Shown here: positions 1 to 6,375 of the stretch, one piece after another
How positions within the stretch are numbered: position 1 is the stretch's first letter
How the letters are laid out: each line of letters begins with the position of its first letter
Source: JBHOQX01 sp042408595
Lineage (GTDB): Bacteria > Chloroflexota > Chloroflexia > Chloroflexales > Roseiflexaceae
DNA: 27,888 nt
Direction of reading: 5' to 3'
NCBI GenBank assembly: GCA_042408595.1
Contig: JBHOQX010000001.1
Coordinates: 1 to 27,888, forward strand
Program-made: the position numbers and the translations under genes
The notes under the pieces: generated by a model
Told to the model about the DNA's origin: nothing
The model's input: the letters and a program-made list of their open reading frames with translations, nothing else
Database searches by the model: none

Positions 1-93
1 AATCTGCTTATTCTGCCAGCCCTGTTCGTGCAACTCCCAGGCGCGCAACCGGCGCCCTTCGCGCCAATCGGTCGGTTTGCGTTCTGTACTCAT
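1..93 (-). CDS. IS630 family transposase, N-terminal fragment (truncated by window edge)
   Basis: Only the first 31 codons are present, starting at the ATG complementary to 91-93 and reading leftward off the window. The visible protein contains TDWREGRRLRAWELHEQGW, the characteristic opening of the helix-turn-helix domain of IS630-family transposases (DDE enzymes related to Tc1/mariner). No catalytic residues fall inside the window, so intactness cannot be judged. A 7-bp hairpin lies directly upstream of the start. The placement beside a beheaded DeoR gene supports an insertion event. The family call rests on a short stretch but the motif is distinctive. Confidence 0.72.
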   Translation of the reverse strand, partial: MSTERKPTDWREGRRLRAWELHEQGWQNKQI

Positions 94-96
94 AGC

Positions 97-114
97 CGGC
101 ATGATACCATGCCG
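97..114. repeat. Perfect 7-bp inverted repeat upstream of transposase start
   Basis: CGGCATG (97-103) and CATGCCG (108-114) pair perfectly around a 4-base loop. The hairpin sits in the untranslated leader of the transposase, between its start codon and the element end. Such hairpins can limit transposase translation or serve as transposase binding sites, but the role here is not shown. Confidence 0.55.
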
Positions 115-139
115 ATTTAGGTTTTAGTACAGCAGGCTA

Positions 140-556
140 TATACGCTGACCGGCCCGGTCGCCGAACGCGTGCTCAGATCGTATTTTTTCGATGTGGCAA
201 TTATTGGCGTGAGTGGCCTAACCGCGCGCCAAGGACTGACCGTGAACAGTCAACTCAATGCGGTCACGATGGATATCATGGTGCGCCACGCCACACAGGT
301 GATCGTGGTTGCGGATCAGAGCAAGCTGGGACGGGTCTCGTTCGCCCACCTCGCCACGCTCGACGCGATCGACACGCTGGTGACGGATGCCCCCCCGCCC
401 GATGAATTGAACGAGCAGCTTGCGGCAGCGGGCGTCACCGTGTTGATCGCCGCGGCGCACCCGGCAGCCGTGTTCGAATCGGAGCGGGCGTTTGATCCCC
501 GCTCCGCGCTACCCGGCGAAGCAGGGGGGAGCTCATCGCCGGAGGGCACGCCGTGA
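140..556 (+). pseudogene. DeoR-family regulator, C-terminal effector domain remnant
   Basis: The reading frame open from about 128 encodes TLTGPVAERVLRSYFFD, then IIGVSGLTARQGLT, VIVVADQSKLGRVSF and LDAIDTLVTD. These are the successive conserved blocks of the DeoR C-terminal (DeoRC) domain, which binds phosphorylated sugars in regulators such as GlpR and AgaR. The N-terminal winged-helix DNA-binding domain and the first part of DeoRC are missing. Homology begins where the IS630-type sequence ends. The GTG at 170 could start translation, but the product would lack DNA binding. The tail after about residue 95 is low-complexity. I infer an insertion-inactivated repressor of a sugar operon whose target genes are not in view. 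Confidence 0.75.
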
Positions 557-1007
557 CTCATTGGAGGACGGCGATGGGCCGGCCCGGCCGATCGGCATGC
601 GGATGACCGTCGCGCTGCGAGCGACAGATCGCCTCGAACAGCGCCACGGCGGCCTGTCTACCACCGCGCCGCACGCAACCCTCCACCCCCTGCTCCCCTC
701 TGCGGCGGATGTGTACGATCTCCCCAGGGGTTACCCTGTAGCGCGCTGTGCTGCGATCTCCGGCGCGGGTGCGAGCATGCCGTGGCACAGAAATTGCTGC
801 ACCGGACTCGTGGCTGAAGACTCATCTCTCGCTCGCGTGCGCGCCCCTACTCCCCTGTTCCCTCCCCAGGCGCGGGGAGAGGCCGAGTTGGTGCGTGGAT
901 GGGTCGTTCCGGTGGACCCAGGCGCGCGTGGGTGGCGGTGCGGGTCTGCACACTACATGCACATGAGCCGATAGTCATCTGACTCGCAAGCAACGAGCTA
1001 GATCGAT
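557..1007. other. Intergenic stretch without recognisable gene
   Basis: Open frames here have no recognisable domain and appear to be by-products of high GC. The only structure I see is a small inverted repeat, CTCCCC (862-867) and GGGGAG (874-879), within a pyrimidine-rich stretch. It resembles the short REP-like hairpins common between genes in high-GC genomes. Confidence 0.5.
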
Positions 1008-1012
1008 GGAGG
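1008..1012 (+). promoter_or_regulatory. Ribosome binding site of the LRR lipoprotein gene
   Basis: GGAGG ends 10 bases before the ATG at 1023. It marks that ATG as the original start, although the frame is broken by a stop 41 codons later. Confidence 0.7.
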
Positions 1013-1022
1013 TTTTTGACGC

Positions 1023-1709
1023 ATGGGACGCAACTTTACAGGCACTGGAATTGTGCTGATCTCGCTGTTGTTGGCAGCCTGCGGTGCGCCGATGTCGGGC
1101 TCAACCCAGACGACCCCACTGGCGCCCGCAGCGAGTGCCGAGGGCTGATCCGAACAACGCGACCGAGCGATCGTGGAGGCAGCGCTCAAGCAGCTTGGTC
1201 GCCCGGATCTCTCCGTCGACAACGTTGCGAAGTTCAGCGAAGTCGGCAACCGCTGTATCGTTGCCCTTGCGCTAGACGGGGCGAGTTTGTCGGGGCCGAT
1301 CCCACCAGAGTTTGGCCGGCTAACTACCCTGAAGAGGCTGTTGCTTGACCGCAACGAGCTAACTGGGCCGATCCCACGCGAACTGGGAAATCTGACGAAT
1401 CTGGAAGTGTTGTTTCTCCATCAAAATCGTCTGAGTGGCCCGATTCCGCCCGAGCTCGGCAAACTGACCGCGCTGCGTCAACTTACCCTGTTCGGCAACC
1501 AGCTCAGCGGCACTGTGCCAGAGGAACTCGGCCAACTTGTCGATCTGCGACAGCTCTTTCTAGAACACAATCAACTCAGCGGCGAGCTGCCTGCAAGCTT
1601 GACGCGGCTGAAGGATGCGACCATCTCTATCGATGATAATCAGGGATTGTGCGCCCCGGCCATCTTCAAAAGCGCGGTTTGGTACAATGAGAGGATAGCT
1701 TGCAAGTAG
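1023..1709 (+). pseudogene. Leucine-rich-repeat lipoprotein interrupted by in-frame TGA
   Basis: From the ATG at 1023 the frame encodes a lipoprotein signal peptide (GIVLISLLLAACG, lipobox Cys at residue 20) and a short Ser/Thr/Pro linker. It then meets a single TGA at 1146-1148 (codon 42) and continues in the same frame to 1709. The distal part has five consecutive 24-residue repeats of the plant-specific LRR type, such as LTGPIPRELGNLTNLEVL. It ends in an LRR-cap-like segment with a late cysteine. Family members are surface-exposed binding proteins. As written, the product is either a 41-residue peptide or a cytoplasmic LRR protein reinitiating at GTG 1173. A point nonsense mutation or a sequencing error explains this best. 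Everything else looks intact. Confidence 0.8.
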
Positions 1710-1746
1710 TCACCGCCGCTGCCGGCGACGGCCCCCAAAGGTCCGC

Positions 1747-1785
1747 CAAGCGCTAGCACCGGGTCTGGCCGGGTGCTAGCGCTTG
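1747..1785. terminator. 14-bp perfect hairpin between convergent genes
   Basis: CAAGCGCTAGCACC (1747-1760) pairs perfectly with GGTGCTAGCGCTTG (1772-1785) around an 11-base loop. It lies between the convergent ends of the LRR gene and the minus-strand AmrS-like gene. The TAG stop of the AmrS-like gene is inside the right arm. It has no U tract on either strand, so it may act as a bidirectional barrier or 3' end stabiliser and is not a classical intrinsic terminator. Confidence 0.6.
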
Positions 1786-2765
1786 AAGATCGACGTGCGG
1801 ATGTGCAAATGCTCGCCGCAAGCCGCGCAACCGCCGTCGGCCAGGCCGCTCGTGCGCACCCCGTCCGCGCCGCGGGCGATCACCACGGCGCCGCAGCGCG
1901 GACAGATCGTGCTCTGGTGCGGGTCGGCCCCGTAGACGAAGCGCAGCCCGGCCTCGTGGGCCAGTCGGCGGGCGCGGGCCGCCGCCGCCGCCGCCGCGGC
2001 CCCGGCATCGCCCGGCAGGACATGCCAGGGCGTATCGGGCCCGAGCGTCTCGCGAATCCAGCCGGCCAGCGCCGCCAGCGATTCCTGGCCGTCGTTCACG
2101 CCGGGGTGTAGCCGGGTCGTCACCTCGATATGGCAGCCCCAGCGGGCGCGGGCGCGCGCCGCGACCTCCAGGATGCCGCGCCACGCCGCCACGCCGGCCA
2201 GCCGGGCGTACCCCGCGTCGTCGAAGGCGCGCACCTCCAGACTCATGCCGTCGAGATAGTGGCCGATCTGATCAAGCGCGGCGAGCGAGTGGTAGCCCGT
2301 CGTGACGATCGCCGTGAAGCGGCTGGCCGCGCGCGCCAGGCGCAGCAGATCGAGGGCGTATTCGTGCGCTACCGATGGGTCGCTATACGTCCAGACCACG
2401 CCGCGGCACAGCCGCTCGAGCGCGAAGGTCGCGGCGCGCTCCGGCTCCAGCCGGCGGCGCTGCGCCGCATCCTCTGGCACGCGGGCGTAGGGGCCGCGCT
2501 GCTGGTCGGCAGGAAAGGCGTAGCCCCAACTCCCGATCGCCAGCACCGGTGTGCCGGGGAGCAGGTGCCAGAGCCTGAAGTCCTCGACCGGCCCGATGCT
2601 CGCCCCGCTCACCAGACCGTCGTTCAGCGCGACGATGCCCTCCGCTTCGTTGATGCGCGCCAGGCAGCGGCCGGTCTCCCCTGGGCCGAGCACACAGCGC
2701 CACTGGCAGACATCGCAGCGCCGGGCGCCACCCCCAAGCTGTTCAGCAAGCGTGGTAAGACGCAT
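1776..2765 (-). CDS. AmrS-like (AmmeMemoRadiSam) protein lacking the radical-SAM cysteine motif
   Basis: 329 aa. The N-terminus carries CDVCQWRC...GRC (Cys 17, 20, 24, 34), as in AmrS-type radical SAM proteins. The C-terminus has two CxxC pairs (CPRC and CAAC) that probably bind zinc. The middle follows the AmrS barrel, with LPGTPVLAIGSWGYAF at residues 69-84, WTYSDPSVAHEYALD at 125-139, and a late TPWHVLPGD. Where AmrS enzymes have the CxxxCxxC that binds the catalytic [4Fe-4S] cluster, after the LxxGxxG strand, this protein reads WGYAFPADQQRGPY with no cysteine. It therefore probably cannot cleave SAM. The start chosen follows an AAAGG ribosome site. The open frame extends further upstream but overlaps the promoter region and lepB. 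The gene is divergent from lepB. Its function is unknown. Confidence 0.72.
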   Translation of the reverse strand: MRLTTLAEQLGGGARRCDVCQWRCVLGPGETGRCLARINEAEGIVALNDGLVSGASIGPVEDFRLWHLLPGTPVLAIGSWGYAFPADQQRGPYARVPEDAAQRRRLEPERAATFALERLCRGVVWTYSDPSVAHEYALDLLRLARAASRFTAIVTTGYHSLAALDQIGHYLDGMSLEVRAFDDAGYARLAGVAAWRGILEVAARARARWGCHIEVTTRLHPGVNDGQESLAALAGWIRETLGPDTPWHVLPGDAGAAAAAAAARARRLAHEAGLRFVYGADPHQSTICPRCGAVVIARGADGVRTSGLADGGCAACGEHLHIRTSIFKR

Positions 2766-2772
2766 TGTCGTA

Positions 2773-2800
2773 TTGCCTTTCTCATCGGGTGCGGTATAAT
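2773..2800 (+). promoter_or_regulatory. Promoter for lepB
   Basis: TTGCCT (2773-2778) and a perfect TATAAT (2795-2800) are separated by 16 bases in the divergent spacer between the AmrS-like gene and lepB. Transcription would start near 2807, leaving a leader of about 40 bases before the lepB ATG. Confidence 0.7.
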
Positions 2801-2849
2801 TGCCGGGTATGGGTGCACTGCTAGCTACCTTCAGCGAGATAGAGCCACA

Positions 2850-3605
2850 ATGAACGATAGCCCGCTCCGCCGACGGCTCGGCCTCGACGACACGACCACG
2901 GCGAACACCGCCGAGCCTCCGCCGCCTAGTCGCTGGAAGCACCTCGCCGAGCACGACGACGAGGCGCGCGCCCCAAGCGTCCGCGCGATCGTCCGCGAGA
3001 TGCTCGAAACGGCACTCTTTGTCCTGCTGATCTTCTTGATCGTTCGGGGTGTCGTCCAAAACTTCAAGATCGAAGGCCAGAGCATGGAGCCGAACCTCCA
3101 TACCGGCCAATACATTCTCGTCAACAAGCTGGTCTACTTCCATTTCGATCTGAACGCGCCGCTGCGGTTGCTGCCGGGGCGCGGCGATCTGCCGGCGAAG
3201 GTCGTGTATGCCTTCCACATGCCGCGCCGCGGCGAAGTCGTCGTGTTCGAATACCCCAAGGACCAGAGCAAGGACTATATCAAGCGGGTGATCGGCCTGC
3301 CGGGCGATGTCGTGGAAGTGCGCGAAGGCAAGGTCTTCATCAACGGTGTGCAACTCGATGAGCCGTACCTGCAGGGGATGGTCACGACATGCCGCACCGG
3401 CGACCCGTGCGGCGAAGGGAAGCCGTTTACCGTCCCGCCAGGCGCGATTTTCGTCATGGGCGATAACCGGCCGAACAGCAGCGACTCGCGGGAGTGGGCC
3501 GAGCTCCCGCTGGACCGGGTGATCGGCAAGGCGTGGCTCTCGTACTGGCCGCGCGAGCAATGGGGCGTTATCCCGAGTGCGAGCTACGCGGCCGTCCCGC
3601 AGTGA
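2850..3605 (+). CDS. lepB: Signal peptidase I
   Basis: 251 aa, a membrane-bound serine endopeptidase that removes signal peptides from Sec and Tat exported proteins. A hydrophilic N-terminus of about 50 residues precedes one membrane segment (about residues 52-68, ETALFVLLIFLIVRGVV). Box B, GQSMEPNL, carries the catalytic Ser78. Box D, DYIKRVIGLPGD, carries the general-base Lys145. Box E, GDNRPNSSDSREW, follows near residue 210. The whole S26 catalytic set is present. An insert between boxes B and D (about 90-125) and a CRTGDPCGEG loop with two cysteines are typical of larger family members. The ATG at 2850 is chosen over longer in-frame extensions because those overlap the opposite gene and the promoter. 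Several exported proteins in this window are likely substrates. Confidence 0.95.
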   Translation: MNDSPLRRRLGLDDTTTANTAEPPPPSRWKHLAEHDDEARAPSVRAIVREMLETALFVLLIFLIVRGVVQNFKIEGQSMEPNLHTGQYILVNKLVYFHFDLNAPLRLLPGRGDLPAKVVYAFHMPRRGEVVVFEYPKDQSKDYIKRVIGLPGDVVEVREGKVFINGVQLDEPYLQGMVTTCRTGDPCGEGKPFTVPPGAIFVMGDNRPNSSDSREWAELPLDRVIGKAWLSYWPREQWGVIPSASYAAVPQ

Positions 3606-3767
3606 TTATAGCCGCTGGCGCGCCGGCGTCAACCGGGAAGCCGCTGGGGCCGCGGGCGGGGTGAGACTTTACACGGGCGTCGCAGACCCCGCAGTGGTAC
3701 CCTAGGGCCAGCAGCATCAGGGGCGGGTAGACGAATGGTCCATCCCGACATGATGCGGGAGTACTGG

Positions 3768-3796
3768 TTGCTCTCTGTAAAAAAGTATAGTAGAAT
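3768..3796 (+). promoter_or_regulatory. Promoter candidate for the Roadblock gene
   Basis: TTGCTC (3768-3773) and TAGAAT (3791-3796) are spaced by 17 bases in an A/T-rich island (GTAAAAAAGTATAGTAGAAT) within otherwise GC-rich sequence. The leader to the ATG at 3895 would be about 90 bases. The rest of the 3606-3894 spacer shows only a 5-bp inverted repeat near 3733-3750. Confidence 0.6.
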
Positions 3797-3894
3797 GGGC
3801 AGCAGCCATGGACGGTGGCGCCTGCGGGTGTGCCGCCCGGTCTGTACCATTCGCACCATGTAATACAACGCGCACGGCCCGAAGGAGGATATGC

Positions 3895-4263
3895 ATGGCG
3901 AGCAGAACCGAAGAAATGGTACGGCACCTCAAGGCGATGCAGATGAACACGCCTGATATCGAGGCTTCGGCGGTGGTCAGCGTCGATGGCCTGATTATGG
4001 CCTCGGCGCTGCCGGCGGACGTCGAAGAAGATCGCGTCTCCGCGATGAGTGCCGCCATGCTCTCGCTCGGCGAGCGGATCGCCAGCGAGCTTCGGCGCGG
4101 CCAGCTCGACCAGGTGTTCGTCCGCGGCGAGAACGGCTTCGTGTTGCTCACCTCGATCGGCGAGGAGGCCGTACTCACGGCGCTGGCGCACAGCAAAGCC
4201 AAGCTTGGCCTGGTCTTCCTCGATATGAAGCGCACCGCCAACGAACTTGTCCGCCTGGTCTAA
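3895..4263 (+). CDS. Roadblock/LC7 domain protein
   Basis: 122 aa, essentially one Roadblock/LC7 (MglB-like) domain. The sequence IEASAVVSVDGLIMASALP at residues 19-37 is the first strand-turn-strand block of the fold. It is followed by the long helix (VSAMSAAMLSLGERIASEL) and the distal block GFVLLTSIGEEAVLTAL, ending in LGLVFLDMKR. In bacteria these small dimeric proteins act on Ras-like GTPases of the MglA type, as GTPase-activating or scaffolding subunits in polarity and motility. Chloroflexota carry many copies. No GTPase gene is next to it, so its partner must be elsewhere. A strong AAGGAGG (3882-3888) lies 6 bases before the ATG at 3895 and decides the start. It is flanked by its own promoter and terminator, so it is probably monocistronic. 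Confidence 0.88.
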   Translation: MASRTEEMVRHLKAMQMNTPDIEASAVVSVDGLIMASALPADVEEDRVSAMSAAMLSLGERIASELRRGQLDQVFVRGENGFVLLTSIGEEAVLTALAHSKAKLGLVFLDMKRTANELVRLV

Positions 4264-4291
4264 GGCGCCAGGCATCCAGATTGTTCCAGCA

Positions 4292-4321
4292 GGGCCAGAC
4301 CGCCATCTGGCCCTTTGTTGT
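4292..4321 (+). terminator. Intrinsic terminator after the Roadblock gene
   Basis: GGGCCAGA (4292-4299) pairs perfectly with TCTGGCCC (4306-4313) around a 6-base loop and is followed by TTTGTTGT. It lies 28 bases after the stop codon. Confidence 0.82.
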
Positions 4322-4346
4322 GCCAAACGCGCCGCCGCGGTATAAT
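4318..4346 (+). promoter_or_regulatory. Promoter of the CorA-like gene, giving a near-leaderless mRNA
   Basis: TTGTGC (4318-4323), a 17-base spacer and TATAAT (4341-4346) place the transcription start near 4353. The ATG is at 4358, so the leader is only about 5 bases. No Shine-Dalgarno can fit. The -35 element overlaps the T-rich tail of the preceding terminator. Confidence 0.65.
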
Positions 4347-4357
4347 CTGATCCCGGT

Positions 4358-5317
4358 ATGGATACAAGCTCCTCGCTCGTGGCCCAGGCCGGCGCGCGCG
4401 CCCGCCCGCGTGAAGTCGAGTACAGCGGGCTGGTGTGGGTCGATATCCCGCAGCCGGCGGCATCCGATCTTGCCATGCTGCGCGAGCGCTTCGGCTATGA
4501 CGCCCTGCCGCTCGAACAGGCGCTCGCTCCGGTGCGCCGGCCGCGGCTCGATGTCTACACCGCGCGCGAGTATTTGTACGCCGAGCTGCATATCCCCGCC
4601 TTCGACGAAGCCGGGGCGCTCGTGCCGGTGGAGGTCGGTGTGTTCGCCGGGCGCGGCGCGGTCGTCACCCTCCACGACGGCTCGCTCAAGCCGATCCGCC
4701 GCCTGGTCGATGCCGCGGCCCGCGATGAGACCGCGCGGGCGCAACTGCTTGGCCGAGGGCCGGGCTACCTGATCTTCCGGATCGTCACCGCGCTCATTCA
4801 GCAGGTCTTTCCGGTGCTGTACCAGGTAGACGAGGCGCTGGCCCAGGCCGACCGCGACGCGCGCAACGCCGCGCCGCTCGCGGCGCTGCGCACCCTGGAC
4901 GATATCCGCCGCGACCTCGCCGCGCTGCGTACGATCACTCTGCCGAACCGTGCGGTCGTCGAAGGGCTGCGGGGGCTGCACGCCGATTTCCTGCGGCTGC
5001 ATACCGAGCATTTCTTCGCCGATGGGGCGCAACTCGCCGCGAAAATCGAGGACCTGCTGCAGGAGCAGGCCGATCTCGCCGCCAGCCTCGGCGCGACGAT
5101 CGACAGCATGGTGGCCTACCGCACCGGGCAGCAGCTTCGCTTGATCACTGGGCTGCTGATCATCCTGCTGCCGCTGGCCCTCATCGCCGCCCTGGCCGGC
5201 CTCAACGTCGCGGTGCCGCTCGCCGGGCAGCCGGTGCTGTTTTTCGCCGTCGCCCTCGCCACCGCCGCCGCGATCATCGGCGCGCTGGCCTTCGCTCGCT
5301 ACCGACAGTGGCTGTAG
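4358..5317 (+). CDS. CorA-like divalent metal ion transporter (GLN variant)
   Basis: 319 aa. It has the CorA layout: a cytoplasmic alpha/beta domain (about 1-130), a long helical stalk (about 130-255, rich in Ala/Arg/Asp/Leu), then two C-terminal membrane helices (about 261-282 and 292-312) and a short basic tail (FARYRQWL). CorA proteins form pentameric Mg2+ or Co2+ channels whose selectivity loop after helix 1 carries GMN. Here that position reads AGLNVAVP, with Leu282 in place of Met. GxN variants occur in CorA-superfamily members such as ZntB-like proteins, so transport specificity is open. The start is set by the adjacent promoter, which implies leaderless-type translation. Length and topology are otherwise complete. 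Confidence 0.85.
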   Translation: MDTSSSLVAQAGARARPREVEYSGLVWVDIPQPAASDLAMLRERFGYDALPLEQALAPVRRPRLDVYTAREYLYAELHIPAFDEAGALVPVEVGVFAGRGAVVTLHDGSLKPIRRLVDAAARDETARAQLLGRGPGYLIFRIVTALIQQVFPVLYQVDEALAQADRDARNAAPLAALRTLDDIRRDLAALRTITLPNRAVVEGLRGLHADFLRLHTEHFFADGAQLAAKIEDLLQEQADLAASLGATIDSMVAYRTGQQLRLITGLLIILLPLALIAALAGLNVAVPLAGQPVLFFAVALATAAAIIGALAFARYRQWL

Positions 5318-5320
5318 GGT

Positions 5321-5340
5321 GATTGCAGATTGCAGATTGC
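5321..5340 (+). repeat. Short tandem repeat GATTGCA x3
   Basis: Three consecutive copies of the 7-base word GATTGCA (the last lacking its final A) begin 4 bases after the CorA-like stop codon. The unit is one of several short reused words in the intergenic regions of this window. No function is evident. Confidence 0.7.
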
Positions 5341-5481
5341 GGGCTGTATCGGCGAGGACCGGCGGCAGACGGGCGGCGAGCACAAACTCTGAGTCGGTGG
5401 GGTGCCTGTGCCAACGGTGCAGCTGGCGTTCGCCCCTCGTCATGGGTCGTTCATGGGATACTGCCCAACCGGAGAGAGACG

Positions 5482-6003
5482 ATGAACAGTCGTGACCTGG
5501 CGGGTTTGATTCGCAATGTGCCGGATTTCCCGAGCCCTGGCGTGCAGTTCAAGGATATCACGACGCTGATCAAAGACGGCGCGGCGTTCCGCGCGGTGAT
5601 CGACGCTTTCGCCGAGCGCTATGCAGGCCGCGGCCTCGACGCGATCGTCGGCGTCGAGTCGCGCGGCTTCATCTTCAGCGCGCCGGTCGCCTACCGCCTG
5701 GGCGTCGGGCTGGTGCCGGTGCGCAAGCACGGCAAGCTCCCGGCCGCCACGTATCACGTCGAATATGAGCTGGAGTACGGCTCGAACCGGCTGGAGATCC
5801 ACCGCGACTCGTTTCAACCGGGGGCGCGCGTCGTCGTGCTCGACGACCTGCTGGCGACCGGCGGGACGATCGCGGCGGCGTGTGCGCTGGTGGAGCAGGC
5901 TGGCGCGATCATCGAGGAAGTGGCGTTTCTGATCGAGCTTGAGTTTCTGAAGGGACGCGAGAAGTTTTCGAAGTACCCAGTCTTCTCGCTTATTCGTTAC
6001 TGA
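5482..6003 (+). CDS. apt: Adenine phosphoribosyltransferase
   Basis: 173 aa, the usual Apt length. It converts adenine and PRPP to AMP and pyrophosphate in purine salvage, in the cytoplasm. The N-terminus NVPDFPSPGVQFKDITTLIKD is diagnostic for Apt. GVESRGFIFSAPVAYRLG forms the adenine-side loop, and VRKHGKLPAATYHVEYELEYG is the flexible catalytic loop. The PRPP-binding motif VVVLDDLLATGGT lies at about residues 117-129. The C-terminal FLIELEFLKGREK is typical. The start at 5482 follows GGAGAG (5471-5476) with acceptable spacing, and the frame's longer upstream extension has no Apt homology. The sequence looks complete and functional. Confidence 0.96.
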   Translation: MNSRDLAGLIRNVPDFPSPGVQFKDITTLIKDGAAFRAVIDAFAERYAGRGLDAIVGVESRGFIFSAPVAYRLGVGLVPVRKHGKLPAATYHVEYELEYGSNRLEIHRDSFQPGARVVVLDDLLATGGTIAAACALVEQAGAIIEEVAFLIELEFLKGREKFSKYPVFSLIRY

Positions 6004-6075
6004 TGAGCGATGGAAATGCCCTCAAATCGGCGATCATTAGATCCATGCATCGCTCATCGTGTATTGCATCGTGGC

Positions 6076-6152
6076 TGGCGGGGCTGGCGCGACTCGAACG
6101 CGCGACCATCCGCTTAGAAGGCGGGTGCTCTATCCAACTGAGCTACAGCCCC
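6076..6152 (-). tRNA. tRNA-Arg (anticodon TCT)
   Basis: The minus strand folds into a full cloverleaf. A 7-bp acceptor GGGGCTG/CAGCCCC is followed by a discriminator G and an encoded CCA. The D-arm is GCTC...GAGC and the anticodon loop is CTTCTAA (TCT, reading AGA). The T-arm contains TTCGAGT. The top anticodon-stem pair is a C-A mismatch, which is tolerable. It is convergent with apt. Total length is 77 bases including CCA. Confidence 0.95.
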
Positions 6153-6163
6153 ATACCGCCCGA

Positions 6164-6192
6164 ATCGTAGCGCCTGGCGCGGCGGCTGTCAA
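6164..6192 (-). promoter_or_regulatory. Promoter of tRNA-Arg
   Basis: On the minus strand TTGACA (6187-6192) and TACGAT (6164-6169) are separated by exactly 17 bases. The initiation point falls a few bases before the mature 5' end at 6152. Confidence 0.78.
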
Positions 6193-6205
6193 GCTGGCGA
6201 TGGTC

Positions 6206-6343
6206 GACGAAGGACGAAGGACGAACGCAGGAGAGGGACAAGGAGACACGGTGATACGATGACACGGTGACATGAGGTACCGTTGATCCTTGTTGTTCAT
6301 TCATCACTTGCCCACCATCCACGTCTGCCGTCCACCGTCCACC
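6206..6343. repeat. Low-complexity word-repeat spacer
   Basis: The spacer before the GT4 gene contains GACGAAG x3 (6206-6226), a 16-base unit starting GACACGGTGATACGAT (6245-6260) whose first 10 bases recur at 6261-6270, CATTCATCAC around 6298, and GTCCACC x2 (6330-6343). Related words recur at 5321, 22245 and 27447. It is non-coding and has no spacer-repeat regularity. Confidence 0.7.
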
Positions 6344-6375
6344 ACCCGCTGTCGCATTGATTCATTCGGCACCCG

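Larger units (their letters stand above)
1..139 (-). mobile_element. End of an IS630-type insertion sequence (runs off left edge)
   Basis: The transposase N-terminus lies at 1-93 on the minus strand. The homology of the truncated regulator on its right begins at about 141, which puts the element boundary near 137-139. IS630 elements insert at TA and duplicate it, and TATATA at 138-143 would fit such a site. The presumed terminal sequence, read inward from the right, starts GCCTGCTGTACTAAAACC. The other end is outside the window, so the inverted repeat cannot be confirmed. The boundary is inferred. Confidence 0.5.

Noticed and set aside
492..974. Long open frames across 492-974 and on the opposite strand
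   Set aside because: Low-complexity Arg/Pro-rich translations, no domain, no ribosome site. They overlap the DeoR remnant and look like GC artefacts.
1146..1148. TGA in the LRR gene as selenocysteine codon
   Set aside because: It sits in a nonconserved Ser/Ala linker where no redox residue is expected, no SECIS-like hairpin is evident right after it, and LRR lipoproteins are not selenoproteins.
1776..3560. 594-residue minus-strand frame covering the AmrS-like gene and lepB
   Set aside because: The upstream 265 residues mirror lepB and its promoter. The AmrS homology and ribosome site start at 2765.
4175..5443. 422-residue minus-strand frame opposite the CorA-like gene
   Set aside because: Asp/Gly/Gln/Arg-rich shadow of the real coding frame without any motif.
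6076..6192. tRNA-Arg as an integration site
   Set aside because: No integrase gene and no duplicated tRNA 3' end were found nearby.
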